From: Typhlomys cinereus
Lineage: Eukaryota > Chordata > Mammalia > Rodentia > Platacanthomyidae
Direction: 5' to 3'
Assembly: GCA_023101885.1 (NCBI GenBank)
Contig: JALPQD010000390.1
Location: 484,757-548,756 of the forward strand
DNA: 64,000 bases
Made by a program: the position numbers and the translations under genes. The notes under the pieces are model-generated. The model was given only the letters and a program-made list of their open reading frames with translations, ran no database searches and was not told the DNA's origin. Of the stretch, positions 1-10,325 are shown piece by piece; within the stretch, counting starts at the first letter, position 1; each line of letters starts with the position of its first letter.

Positions 1-76
1 GGGGTCTAGGATCTGAACTCAGGACCTTCTGCCTGCAAGGCAGAGGCTTAACCCCTGAGCCACCTCTCCAGACCCA
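1..76 (-). repeat. B2-like tRNA-derived SINE, cut by the window edge
   Basis: The first 76 bases are the reverse complement of the tRNA-like head of the SINE family seen complete elsewhere in the window (for example 4688-4980). The B-box-like and A-box-like stretches and the terminal CTCCAGACCC are visible. The rest of the element lies left of the window. Confidence 0.85.
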
Positions 77-711
77 TCTCTAGGTTTTTGCAAGAATACT
101 TTACATACTGAGCCACCATGTTGGCCCGTAAATTTTGTAAAATAAGTAAAATTTCCCAGTCCATATTGGAAAAATATTCTCCACATTAATCATCAGGAAA
201 ATGCATATTCAAACCACTTGAAATACATTACTTCACTAAGAATGGTTGTTAGAAAAAACACCAAATTCTGATGCTGAAGCTGATAAATGACATACTGGGA
301 AGGTCAATTATTCTAATCGTTATGAAGAAATTTGTGGAAGTGATTAAATATTGAAAATAGAATTGCCATAAACCCAATAGTTTCATTAATGGAAGGGTAT
401 CCAAAGGAAATGATAAAATCTATATGTAAAGACCTTTAATCCAATGCTTATTGTAATACTGTTTACAACTGTTAAGCTAGGAGAACAGAATGAATGTTCA
501 TCAACATGGAAATGAATAAACTATATTGTCTATTATATATGCACTCTGTGTGTGTGTGGTATGTGTGTGATAATAGTCAATCATAACAATAATGAAGTCT
601 TGTTTCTTCTGAGGAAACATAGAGAGATGGATGGACTGACAAATAATATTCCTTAACTAAAAACAGTTGAAATTGAAAAGAACAAAGAAAGTTGCTGTCT
701 TAAGATCCCCC

Positions 712-760
<49 letters not shown>

Positions 761-1430
761 TTTTCTTAATAATGTTTCTTTGAGAAAATATGTGAGTAGA
801 ACTAATATTTAGCCCAAATGCTGCTGAGAACATGTTAATTTCCTCCCTTCAGATGTAAGCCTTCGAGATTTGGGTTCTTTGGGGACCCAGCTCTGAGTTA
901 TTGTAAACTCCCTGGACAAAGTCCTTTATTCTGTGCACTACATGAATTGGGCTAGGATTGTCTTTCATTCCCAGGCGCACTTAGATGGAGATGTATCATC
1001 TTCACCAAGTACTTAGATAGTAACACATCTCAGCAGGCCATCACCATGAATGACAATGCTTCTTAATCCCTATTTCTAGAAAATGATCATTGCCTTTGAA
1101 GCCATTCAAGGAGAGGTAGAAAGGACATGCTCAATTATGTGAGTACACTGCACTTTGTATACAGTGATGTCTTCAAATATTGGAGAGAAATATCAGGATT
1201 AATTTAAACTTCAGAAACCAAATCTCCCACTTGAGATTGTCCAAGGATATCAGACTTTAGCATTTTGTTTAGGTTGTCATGAGAATAAACCACCATGTAC
1301 GTAACATTCTATGAACTAACTTCCTTGAGTTTTAAGTTCATACAGGGCATTATTTTTGGTAAGAAAATTGCAATCTTGGAAAATTTCTAGTAAGTTTATT
1401 GTGTTCTCATCTTTCTGCATCTTTGCATAA
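77..1430 (+). other. Distal upstream block of OR unit A
   Basis: No gene is visible. The stretch is paralogous to 23190-24480 in unit B: the same order of short matches runs from the 'attacttca...aagaatg' motif through the 'ttgggttctttggggaccc' core near 868-890 to the 'catctttgcat' motif. It contains a (CA)n tract at 717-758. The core resembles blocks near 23900, 43555 and 57330 in the other units, so it may be a shared regulatory or 5'-exon region of the OR unit. That role is inferred. Confidence 0.6.
717..759. repeat. (CA)n microsatellite
   Basis: About 21 uninterrupted AC dinucleotides inside the unit A upstream block. The paralogous position in unit B (about 23725-23790) carries a (TC)n-(CA)n tract instead. 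Confidence 0.95.
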
Positions 1431-1784
1431 GGGAAAATAAAGCATGATTGCTTTTCCTTAGACAGTTATCTTTGTAACATTCAGTTATTAATCGTGTGTG
1501 TGTGTGTTTGTGTATGTGTGTGCCATGGCACACATGTGGAAATAATACTTGTGTAAGTTCACTCAGTCTTTCCAACTCCTTGTCCACTAAGCAATCTCAC
1601 TATCCCATAGAGAATTGTTTACTTTAAATAACAGTAAAAATTTTTGTCAATTTCTATGTTTAATGTATCTTGAAATATATATGTGGTTAATTTGATTAAG
1701 TTAATTTGTTCAGTGGTCCAAAACAATACTAGCTTTGAAGAAGTCTAAGACCATAAAATGTTAGATTTTGAAGACATAGGGTTT

Positions 1785-1905
1785 TTTGTAATTTTAGAAG
1801 ACAAAAGTAGAGTAATTTATTTATATATAATGTAATATAAAGTATATATTAGATGATTATAGATATATTTTATAGATATATAGATAGTTATGTAGTTATT
1901 GACTT
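1785..1905 (+). repeat. 121-bp direct repeat, copy 1
   Basis: This 121-base AT-rich segment recurs without any difference that I can see at 2172-2292, 387 bases downstream. Nothing in it codes. See the finding on this duplication. Confidence 0.93.
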
Positions 1906-2171
1906 AAAACTAGAAGGAGTTTTACTTTCATATATCTCTACATGTTTGCTTAGTACTTGGATGATTATTGATATAAACCTTACTACAGTGTATAATAAAT
2001 TAGTATTTATTATTGAATCATGGTAGCATTTGTAAATAAACTTAATATGACAATATAACCATAAATTAGTTGATAATTATTATGTATTTTGAAATATTGC
2101 ACAATCAGCTAGAAAATGACTCATAATATGAGTGTCAAATATCTTTTATCTATAGAGGACATAGATTATTA

Positions 2172-2292
2172 TTTGTAATTTTAGAAGACAAAAGTAGAGT
2201 AATTTATTTATATATAATGTAATATAAAGTATATATTAGATGATTATAGATATATTTTATAGATATATAGATAGTTATGTAGTTATTGACTT
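2172..2292 (+). repeat. 121-bp direct repeat, copy 2
   Basis: Second copy of the 121-base segment at 1785-1905. Unit B sequence at 37640-37720 aligns to both sides of this copy but lacks it, which suggests this is the inserted copy. The repeat sits roughly 740 bases upstream of the unit A receptor gene. Confidence 0.93.
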
Positions 2293-3028
2293 TACGACAT
2301 CTGGTAGTCACAGTAAGTCTAACAGCTTAAACTTGTTTGATTAATGAGTCAAAATGCTATCTAGAGGATTTTTCCTAAACAATATATATAATCTCGATTT
2401 CACATATATTATTATTGCAGTTGATTTAACCATGAACACCTTAAGGTTTATATAAAATACATAAACTTATGTAAAATAATTTGATATTAACTTAGTGGAG
2501 GCTTAATTTCAATGAGAATTTTCAGTGCAAGTCCTGCCAACAGTTATTAGATTTTTTTTAACTCAGAGGCAAACACTTTCATGCTTTCCTATGATGACAT
2601 ATTTCCTATCAAAAACAGCCCAGAGACATTTCTAACTTACTTTTGATATTGTCTCATATATTCATTAGGTGGTTCTAGAGAATGTCTGTTCCTTCTTCTC
2701 AAGAGCAGAGCTTCATGAACATGAGCAAATATCACTTTATTTATAAACATGCTATTTCTTTTTTCGAGTGCAGCTTTATAATCTTAAGTTTTATGTTATG
2801 TAGTTAGACAACTCTTGATGCAAAGAGTTATAGAATCTAGAACCAGGAAATTTTCCAAGTTTTGAAGGATATCTGAATAATTTCCCACATACAAATCATA
2901 AATATTATTTCCCAGTTCAACAATGTTGTCTACTTGTCTGCTGCATACCTATTTAAAATAGTGTTGTTAAACAGATATGTCATAATTTTGCAATCAGTAA
3001 TTTTAATGCAATAATTCATTTCATCCAC
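2293..3028 (+). other. Proximal upstream region of OR unit A
   Basis: AT-rich sequence closely paralogous to 37700-38457, directly upstream of the unit B pseudogene. Similarity runs through the 'ttatgttatgtagttagacaa' region and up to the start codon. A pyrimidine-rich stretch ending in 'tcatccacatggtag' at 3018-3033 could be a splice acceptor just before the coding region, as is usual for single-coding-exon ORs. Confidence 0.55.
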
Positions 3029-3994
3029 ATGGTAGATTCCAACTCACTCATGGAAGAAAGGAATAGGACCACAGTGACTGAGTTTCTCTTCCTGGGACTC
3101 ACGGATCATCTCCACCAGAAGATCGTCCTTTTCATTTTGTGTCTCTGTGTTTATCTTGTCACCCTGGGGGGAAACTTGGGCATGATCACTGTCATATGGG
3201 TTGACCCGAGGCTTCACACTCCCATGTATTTTTTCCTGAGTCATTTGTCTTTGGTAGATGTTTGCTCTTCTTCTTCTGTCACTCCTAAAATGCTGTATGA
3301 TATCTTTGCAGAGAAAAGAAGCATTTCTTTTGTGGGCTGTGCTTCTCAGATGTGGTTCTTTGGGCTCTTTGTGGGAACTGAGTGTTTTCTCTTAGCTGCT
3401 ATGGCCTATGATCGCTATACAGCCATCTGTAAGCCCCTGCTGTATGCACTTATTATGTCTCAGAGGGTCTGCATACAACTTATTACAGGGCCTTATGTCC
3501 TTGCTGTCATAAACATCACAACACACACAACTTTAACGTTTGGGTTAGCATTCTGTGGACCTAATATTATCAATCACTTCTTCTGCGATATCTCCCCACT
3601 TTTTTCCCTAGCATGTGCTGACACTTGGATCAATAAGCTGGTGCTCTTTGTCTTTTCTGGAGCCATCGGAGTGCTCAGTGGTCTGATCATCACAGTCTCC
3701 TATGTCTGCATCCTGGCGGCCATCTTGAAGATCCAGACTGCTGATGGGAGGTGGAAAGCCTTCTCCACGTGCTCTTCTCACCTGGCGGCTGTGTCCATCT
3801 TGTATGGGACCCTTTTCTTCATCTACGTTCGACCCAGTGCAAGTTCTTCTCTGGAATTCAATAAAGTGATTTCTCTGTTTTACACTGTGGTGATCCCCAT
3901 GTTGAACCCCCTCATCTACAGCTTGAGGAACAAGGAAGTGAAAGATGCATTCAGAAGGACAATGGAAAGGAAGAATTTCCTAATACGTGTTTAA
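3029..3994 (+). CDS. Olfactory receptor, intact (class II, family 5/8/9-like)
   Basis: Intact 321-residue seven-transmembrane odorant GPCR, expected in olfactory neuron cilia and signalling through G-olf. The sequence shows an N-terminal glycosylation site NRT (12-14), TM1 GN (48-49), PMYFFL (65-70), the conserved TM3 cysteine (about 104), MAYDRY (125-130), ECL2 cysteines near 176, 186 and 196, SY in TM5 (224-225), KAFSTCSSH (243-251) and PMLNPLIY (290-297). Length is normal for the family. The reading frame opens at 3029, but the ATG at 3050 (MEERNRTT) is equally plausible: it matches usual OR N-termini and follows an AG that could be a splice acceptor. The upstream flank matches unit B while most of the CDS matches unit C, suggesting gene conversion. 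The exact subfamily and the ligand cannot be read from the sequence. Confidence 0.95.
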   Translation: MVDSNSLMEERNRTTVTEFLFLGLTDHLHQKIVLFILCLCVYLVTLGGNLGMITVIWVDPRLHTPMYFFLSHLSLVDVCSSSSVTPKMLYDIFAEKRSISFVGCASQMWFFGLFVGTECFLLAAMAYDRYTAICKPLLYALIMSQRVCIQLITGPYVLAVINITTHTTLTFGLAFCGPNIINHFFCDISPLFSLACADTWINKLVLFVFSGAIGVLSGLIITVSYVCILAAILKIQTADGRWKAFSTCSSHLAAVSILYGTLFFIYVRPSASSSLEFNKVISLFYTVVIPMLNPLIYSLRNKEVKDAFRRTMERKNFLIRV

Positions 3995-4673
3995 CACTGC
4001 TTTCTTTCCTGGTTAGAGGTAGGATGTTGGTGTAATGTATATGCTGAAAAACACGTGTGCCTGGATACAAGACCTTGTACTCTAGTTCTTTTAAGTGCAA
4101 TGACCCACAAAACTTCATGAGACTGCAGGAGGGTCCTTGTTCTGTCTGATTATGAATGAATGGATGAATTGAAAAATTCAGTTCTTACATATTCTTTTCT
4201 CATCTTTGTGTTTGTGAACAGAAAAGTTTTGCAGAAAGCAGAGATGTTATTTAGATGTGAGTGTATATGTTTGGTATCTTCATGAATTTGACAAGGAAGA
4301 GCATTTTCAGTATGATCCCTAGAACTGATCTTATAGAAGTTTCCCAAAGTATCAAATTCCTTAATCTTAATAATATTCATCTTATATTTTCTGAAGCATA
4401 TTTCTTTTTCTGACATCTCAAATGGAGATAGGAAAACATTGTGAAAAGCATAAATGAATTTTGTTTAAGTGACACATATATAAGCTGTTTTCAATATTCA
4501 ATTTACATGGAATAATAAGCAATTCATTTACCAATTCTCTGAGTATATTATATGCCTGGGATATTATGACTGTTGTCCTTAATGTGATAGACTCACTATT
4601 TGGGCTACTAATTGATCATTTATGAGGAGCAATATATTTACTTTCTAAGAGGGGTTTAGACATCTTTGGTGGT
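3995..4673. other. Intergenic sequence downstream of OR A
   Basis: AT-rich sequence with no gene or recognisable repeat. Unlike the 3' flanks of OR B and OR C, which resemble each other, this flank matches neither, so the unit A similarity to the array ends near the stop codon. Confidence 0.5.
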
Positions 4674-4687
4674 GGTTTTAGTTTCTT

Positions 4688-4727
4688 TTTTTTTATTATG
4701 TATTCAATTGTGCATGTATGCGTGTGT

Positions 4728-4772
<45 letters not shown>

Positions 4773-4980
4773 ACCACGGACGAATTCGGGAACCACCATG
4801 GAGGTCTCCACCTCCGCCTTGTTTACTCTGCCCTGGGATTCACAGGCTCCGCCCTACCAGGACCAGAAACGCAGGCCACCTCTGCTTCAGTCTGGCGTCT
4901 ATACGTGGGGTCTAGGATCCGAACTCAGGACCCTCCGCCTGCAAGGCAGAGGCTTAACCCCTGAGCCACCTCTCCAGCCC
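4688..4980 (-). repeat. B2-like SINE with 14-bp TSD
   Basis: Complete minus-strand tRNA-derived SINE: T-rich tail at the left, a variable (TG)n tract (4730-4769), the family body, and the tRNA-like head with A and B boxes at the right. It is flanked by the direct repeat ggttttagtttctt at 4674-4687 and 4981-4994, the signature of L1-driven retroposition. Confidence 0.95.
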
Positions 4981-4994
4981 GGTTTTAGTTTCTT

Positions 4995-5798
4995 GATTCA
5001 GTGTTCTGAATTTTTTTTTTAACCATCTCCAATGACTATTGAAGCATCTCAGAATTGTTTGCTTTAAGCTAGATTCCATTTTACTAGTGTTTTCTGTTGC
5101 TGTAGGGAAAAGAATAATAAACAATTCCTTTCTGTCATTCCTATGATTTTAAGTATTTGTTCTCTTTCTTCAGTAAATAACAGTACAGTAACAGTAAAGT
5201 ATCATGTTTTACAATGAACACTATTTTTCTAAGCATTGTGTAGCAATTTCTAAGCATTATGTAGCAATTTCTTATGAATTAAAATATTCCTTTCAAGAAA
5301 GACAAGAAAGGTTCCTGAGATTCAGAAAGTAAAAATCTCAGAAGTCTAAGGAAGTTCTTGAAATTGACAACACCCACAAACCCTCCTCTCCCTCCACAAG
5401 GTTATAGAAGTAGTAAACAACTTATGGAGAAACACTGTCTGACAAGCTTCATGTCATATAGAGAGCTCCAGGCTTATCACCCATGCTGGAGTGATCCTTT
5501 TGATGATGTAGTGGCCCTTGAGTTACACATACTCCTGAAAGCAAAACCAATAAACTGCTTGGTTCACCAAATTAAACTTTGGTGCAACCATTCCTTTGTC
5601 AGTTTTTTTTTAAGCTGGGATGAGTAGATGTTTATTTTTCCCTGGAAAGACTCACCGGAAAGACCCATGTTCTTAATGCACTGAGAAAAGTTCCTACAGT
5701 CTTGTCTACAAACTACTTTGTTATAGATGAGGGGATTCCCATGTATGTAAAATTTTCTTTGGCCTTATATTTCCTCAAGCTTTTATTTTTAATCTTAC
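4995..5798. other. Unassigned intergenic sequence
   Basis: I see no gene, RNA or confident repeat here. A short tandem 'taagcattgtgtagcaatttc' style duplication occurs near 5231-5272. The 89-codon open frame at 5358-5627 has no recognisable domain. Confidence 0.4.
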
Positions 5799-5993
5799 AT
5801 TTTTAAAAAAATATTTTATTTATTGGAATAGTGGTGTATTTGGGTGAATGACATGATAATGGATGAAGCCCAGAGAACAACTTTTGGAAGCTTGCACTTT
5901 CCTTTCTCCATGTGGGCTACTGGGAATTAAACTCTAGTTATGCGTCTTGGGAGCAGGTGTCTTTACCCATTGAGATACCTTGCCTGCTTCCTA
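5799..5993 (-). repeat. Diverged tRNA-derived SINE
   Basis: Read on the minus strand it has the B2-type layout: a head near 5993 with 'ctcaatgggtaaag', an 'aattcccagtagcccacatgg' body motif, and an 'aataaataaaatattttttt' tail at the left. It is far more diverged than the other SINEs and no clean TSD is visible, so it is an older insertion. Confidence 0.6.
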
Positions 5994-6547
5994 AATCTTG
6001 GAGACCAATTATTTCCTTCCCAAAACAGAGCCAGATCTTTCTAATTCTGTGAAAATATCATTCTGAAGCTTGTTTTTTGTCATCAAGTCCAAATGCCATT
6101 AGGGAAGGTATGATCTCATCCTGAGGAAAACAATGTGTGTATCTATAGCTCTTTCTCTCTCTCTAGCTCTCTGTATATATGCATATATAATAGATGTCTG
6201 ATAATTCATGGTCTTGGGTCAAGTATTGTGATACAGGAGAGCTGTGAATGTGACTCATCAGGAAATTGTAAAATTACTTAGAAGATTATAAGCCTTTTAA
6301 AATAAAAATTATTAAAGTTAACTGTATTGATACCAAGGAGCACAATTGTGAAGGAGAATCTTAGCAAGAAACCAGAGAGGAGTGTTACAAGTGTGGATAC
6401 AGACATGGCCGAATATTGCCTGGAATTTGACGTCACAGTATGGAATGTGGTGGGTGCCAATATTCCATTTTGGTGAAGGTCTCGCTGTCCCTTTCATGTT
6501 GGGTCAGATTTCTTGATGCCTTTACTGCTTAGAATGTTAAGACTTAT

Positions 6548-6839
6548 GGGCTGGAGAGGTGGCTCGGGGATTAAGCCTCTGCCTTGCAGGCGGAAGGTCC
6601 TGAGTTCACATCCTAGACCCCACGTATAGACGCCCGGCGGAAGCGGGGGCAGCCAGCCTGCGTTAAACCGTCCTGGTAGGGCAGAACCTGTGAATCCCGG
6701 GGCAGAGTAAACAAGGAGGAAGTGGAGGTGGTCCATGGTGGTTCCGGAATTTGTCCGTGGTTCTACACACACACATACATGCACACATGCATATACCCAC
6801 AATTGAATAAATAATAAATAATAAAAACATTTAAAAAAA
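6548..6839 (+). repeat. B2-like SINE with 17-bp TSD
   Basis: Complete plus-strand element beginning GGGCTGGAGAGGTGGCTC and ending in an 'aataaataataaataataaa' A-rich tail. It is flanked by the perfect direct repeat agaatgttaagacttat at 6531-6547 and 6840-6856. The (CA)n tract before the tail is short in this copy, while other copies carry long ones. Confidence 0.95.
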
Positions 6840-6856
6840 AGAATGTTAAGACTTAT

Positions 6857-8007
6857 GGAAGGAAAGGGAAAAGGGGAGGTCTGCCATCTTAAATTTTGGA
6901 TACCACGACCATCTTTTCCTCTTAGTGCCACAGTGTATTTAGATATTTTCTATCTTTGTGAGTGCAGGTAATAGACAAGAACCTATTTTTTAATCACTTT
7001 TATTCCATTTTCACCTGTACTCTGCCCTTGTCCATGTTTCTGGGGTACCTCTTCCCCTCTGGAAAACAGAGAACTACATCTCTAAGCAGCTTGTGGATCA
7101 TACTATAGAGGAGAAGACCCAACTTTTCAAGTCACTCTAGCTAGCTGCATGTGAGTCTGGACACACCTATAGCACTATTTTTTGGAGAAAGTTCCAGGTA
7201 ACCTGATCAAGCTAAACATACATGACATTTTATTACATTCCTTTCTACTTGTTTGCTTGTTTTGTAAATCGATTGTGTGGTGTTTGAGCATGGATTTCAT
7301 AGCTGGTAACATCATGTTACAGTATTGCACAAGATCTTAATATTTGGGCCACATACAGTTTCAATGTGATGGTGGTGTGTGACTTCAGGTACGGTATCAT
7401 CAAAGACAGAGGAAACTGAAATGGTGCCATCAGACATTGTATATGCTTATGGTAACTTGGCAAGTATATACCAATATTTTTACTAGCACTGTTTTAGTGC
7501 ATGGCTGTAAATGCTAGAAGGTTACTTAGGGAAACCAGGCCAGTCTTCTCATTTGGTTATATGGTCTTAAGCACCTTGGCTGCCTCTCACATATGGCCCC
7601 TAAACTTTACAACCAACTCTCTGTACTGTGCTTCATTGACAGCTGGTTTCTGGAAGCATCTGAACCTTGGGTTCTATTTTACTATCAGTAGATGTTCATA
7701 AGAAAAATAAATATAATCCCTTATGCATTTTAGTACTTTAATATCAGCAAAACTTCTATAACATCTCCAAAGAAAACAACACTCCTCAAAGGGGGGAAAA
7801 TGTGGATGAAGGAAGACTTAAATGTAACGAGGTCAAAGGGATCCTTTTTTGTTGAGGCTAACATTGAGTTACTTTGTATGTCATGAGTTAAAATTTCAAA
7901 GATTATAATGTGAAGAGTTAATATATGAAAGAAACATTTAGTAAAATTCAATGTGTATGAAGTATCCTGTCACAAGGACAAAATAGTAGAGTGAAAAAAG
8001 TTCCCTT
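6857..8007. other. Intergenic sequence containing the donor of a later templated copy
   Basis: No gene is visible. The segment 7615-7771 recurs at 9060-9209 inside the old L1, so this region appears to be the donor of that inserted copy. The rest is AT-rich and unassigned. Confidence 0.5.
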
Positions 8008-8299
8008 GGGCTGGTGAGTTACTCAGGGTTTAAGCCTCTGCCTTACAAAAAGAAGGATCTAAGTTCACATCCCAGATTCCATGTAAAAGTTCAGGCAGAT
8101 ATGATATTGTCCTCTACTTCTGGTTCTGTAACATGGATTCTGGGACACTCCAGAGCAAAGCAAAAGGAGATATAAACAATCTAGTATTATTCCTGAAGTC
8201 ATTGGGCCTCCACAGGCAGGCACAGTGCCCTCTGATACACATAGAGACAGGGACTTGGACATGGAGACACACACACACACACAAACACCCAGATATCCA

Positions 8300-8349
<50 letters not shown>

Positions 8350-8375
8350 TAAATAAATACTTCAAGCTCTTAAAA
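8008..8375 (+). repeat. Diverged tRNA-derived SINE with (CA)n tract
   Basis: It starts GGGCTGGTGAGTTACTCAGG, followed by 'ttaagcctctgcc', a B-box-like stretch, and after a long body a (CA)n tract (8301-8346) and 'aaataaataaata' tail. The middle (about 8100-8270) does not match the young SINEs, so this is an older or different subfamily. No TSD could be identified. Confidence 0.65.
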
Positions 8376-9059
8376 AAATCTTCTTGGAGTGAGCTGGTTC
8401 CCAATCAGGCCTATATTTGGGTCGGAAGACTTCTCCAGAACCTGAGCTCCTTGGTGCCTCATGCACCAGCACATCACCTCCCCCAACTAATCACACACAT
8501 ACAGGAAATAAGTCCCAATAGAAGATTTCATACAACACCAAACTTCAAGAATAAAAAGAGGAAAGTCTCTGAAATACAGAATAATAGTCACTTCAGAAGA
8601 CTCATATGAGAAGCATCAACATGATCTACAACCATAGAATACATAATCACTACCTTATTTTATTTTGCAAGCGAAGGCCCAAACATTTGTTTCCTAACAC
8701 CAAGAAAAACTTAAGACACTATTAACATCATCTAAGTGCTAAAAAATAGTATCCCAGATAAAAGACTACCATTCCACGAAGCATCACTACCCAGGGACTG
8801 TAAGTAAAGCTACAATCAACGTCTATTCATCCTAAAAATGCAAGCATCTCACAGGAAAAACAGAAAAAACTCAAGGATCCAAGAAAACATGATCACCTCA
8901 GGATCACTGAACCCAAGGCTTCAGATCCCACAGATCCCATTCTAAGTTATCCAAGAGAACAATAACTAAGACAACGAATTTCAAAGACTGATGATAAATA
9001 TGTTTGAACAGCTCCAAGAGAATATAGATAAACGCCTAAACACATTACAAGAAGAACAC

Positions 9060-9209
9060 AACTCTCTTTACTGTGCCTCATTGACAGCTGGTTTCTGGAA
9101 GCACCTGGGTTCTATTTTACTATCAGTTGATGTTCATAAGAAAAATAAATATAATCCCTTATGCATTTTAGTACTTTAATATCAACAAAACTTCTATAAC
9201 ATCTCCAAA
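9060..9209 (+). repeat. Templated duplicate of 7615-7771 inside L1-a
   Basis: 150 bases nearly identical to 7615-7771 (one 7-base gap, few substitutions), interrupting the ORF1 region of the old L1. The copies share the starting microhomology aactctct. There is no A-tail or TSD, so this is not an ordinary retroposition. Confidence 0.9.
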
Positions 9210-9989
9210 TTCAAGAAAGAAAACCAAGAAAACACAAACAAGACACAACCAGAATGAAAATAAAGAGCCTGAAAACAGATCTAAAAACACTAAAAAAACC
9301 CCAAAGTAATCTATAAATAAACAGAAACACTGAAAAAAGTCTAGCCTGAAATTACACAGGAGCTAAAGAATCTCAACAGTGTAATAAAAAATTCAATGGA
9401 GAATCTCAAAAATATAACTGATCATGTAGAAGACAGAGTCTCAGAATTGAAAGATAAGATAGAATAGGTTCATAAGTTGATGAGAAAAACCGATAAACTG
9501 AAAAACACATTTGATTAGAACACACAGAAACTCTGGGACACCATCAAAAAGCCTAACATACAGATCATGGGCATCCCAGAAACAGATACACAGGAAAATT
9601 TCCTTGACCTAAAGAAATATACAGAACACTGAATACTCAAGACAAAAAAAGAAATACCCTACGGCCTTTGATAAGTTGCATACTAAATATACACATTAAA
9701 AGACAAAATCTTAACTGCTAGAAGACAAAAGGAACAAGTCACATATAGATACAAACCCATCAAATAACAACTGACTTCTCAAAACAAATGGTAAAATCAT
9801 AAGGGCTTGGAGACACACAATGCAAATTCTGAATAAACACAAATGCCAACCCAGATTATTATATCCAGCAAAACTGTTGTTCATAAAAGAAAGTGAAAGA
9901 AAAATATTCCATGACAGAAACAGACTAAAAGACTATATGGTCACTGAGCCAGGGCTACAAAAAACACTTGAAGAAATACACAAGATATT

Positions 9990-10228
9990 AAACACTACAG
10001 GAGACAAAAAAACTAATCAACCCAAACACAGTAATTGTAAAGACTTCAATACCCCACCCACACCTTTGGATAGGTCAAAAGGCCAAAATCTAAGCACAAA
10101 CACATTGGAGTTAAATGAAACCATAAACCAAATGGACCTTACAGATATCTACAGAACATTTCATCCAAATACTAAAGAATACATATTTTACTCAACAGCT
10201 CAGGGAATGTTCTTGAAAATAGGTCACA
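9990..10228 (+). repeat. Displaced copy of L1-a ORF2 endonuclease segment
   Basis: 239 bases closely matching 10671-10909. The original position is within the endonuclease domain of ORF2. This copy lies upstream, between the ORF1 end and the ORF2 start, where other L1s here have no such sequence. Confidence 0.9.
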
Positions 10229-10325
10229 AAGGATAAACACATCAAAGAAGCTAAAGGGAATAAGTAATATCAGTACAAGAGCTGAATGAGGGACTAAAAA
10301 AGATAAACACCATAAGATCAACAAA

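Noticed and set aside
4666..5022. Open frames across a SINE, including a valine-cysteine repeat stretch
   Set aside because: They are translations of the (TG)n tract and SINE body. Similar frames appear in every SINE copy.
5358..5627. 89-codon plus-strand frame
   Set aside because: No motif, no paralogue elsewhere in the array and no supporting context; ordinary chance length in this sequence.
6548..6625. Possible tRNA gene from A- and B-box-like motifs
   Set aside because: The motifs are the tRNA-derived head of a SINE. No cloverleaf with acceptor stem and anticodon arm is preserved, and the same head occurs in every copy.
8065..8609. Open frames of CVCV or HTHT repeats
   Set aside because: Translation of a (CA)n microsatellite next to a SINE.
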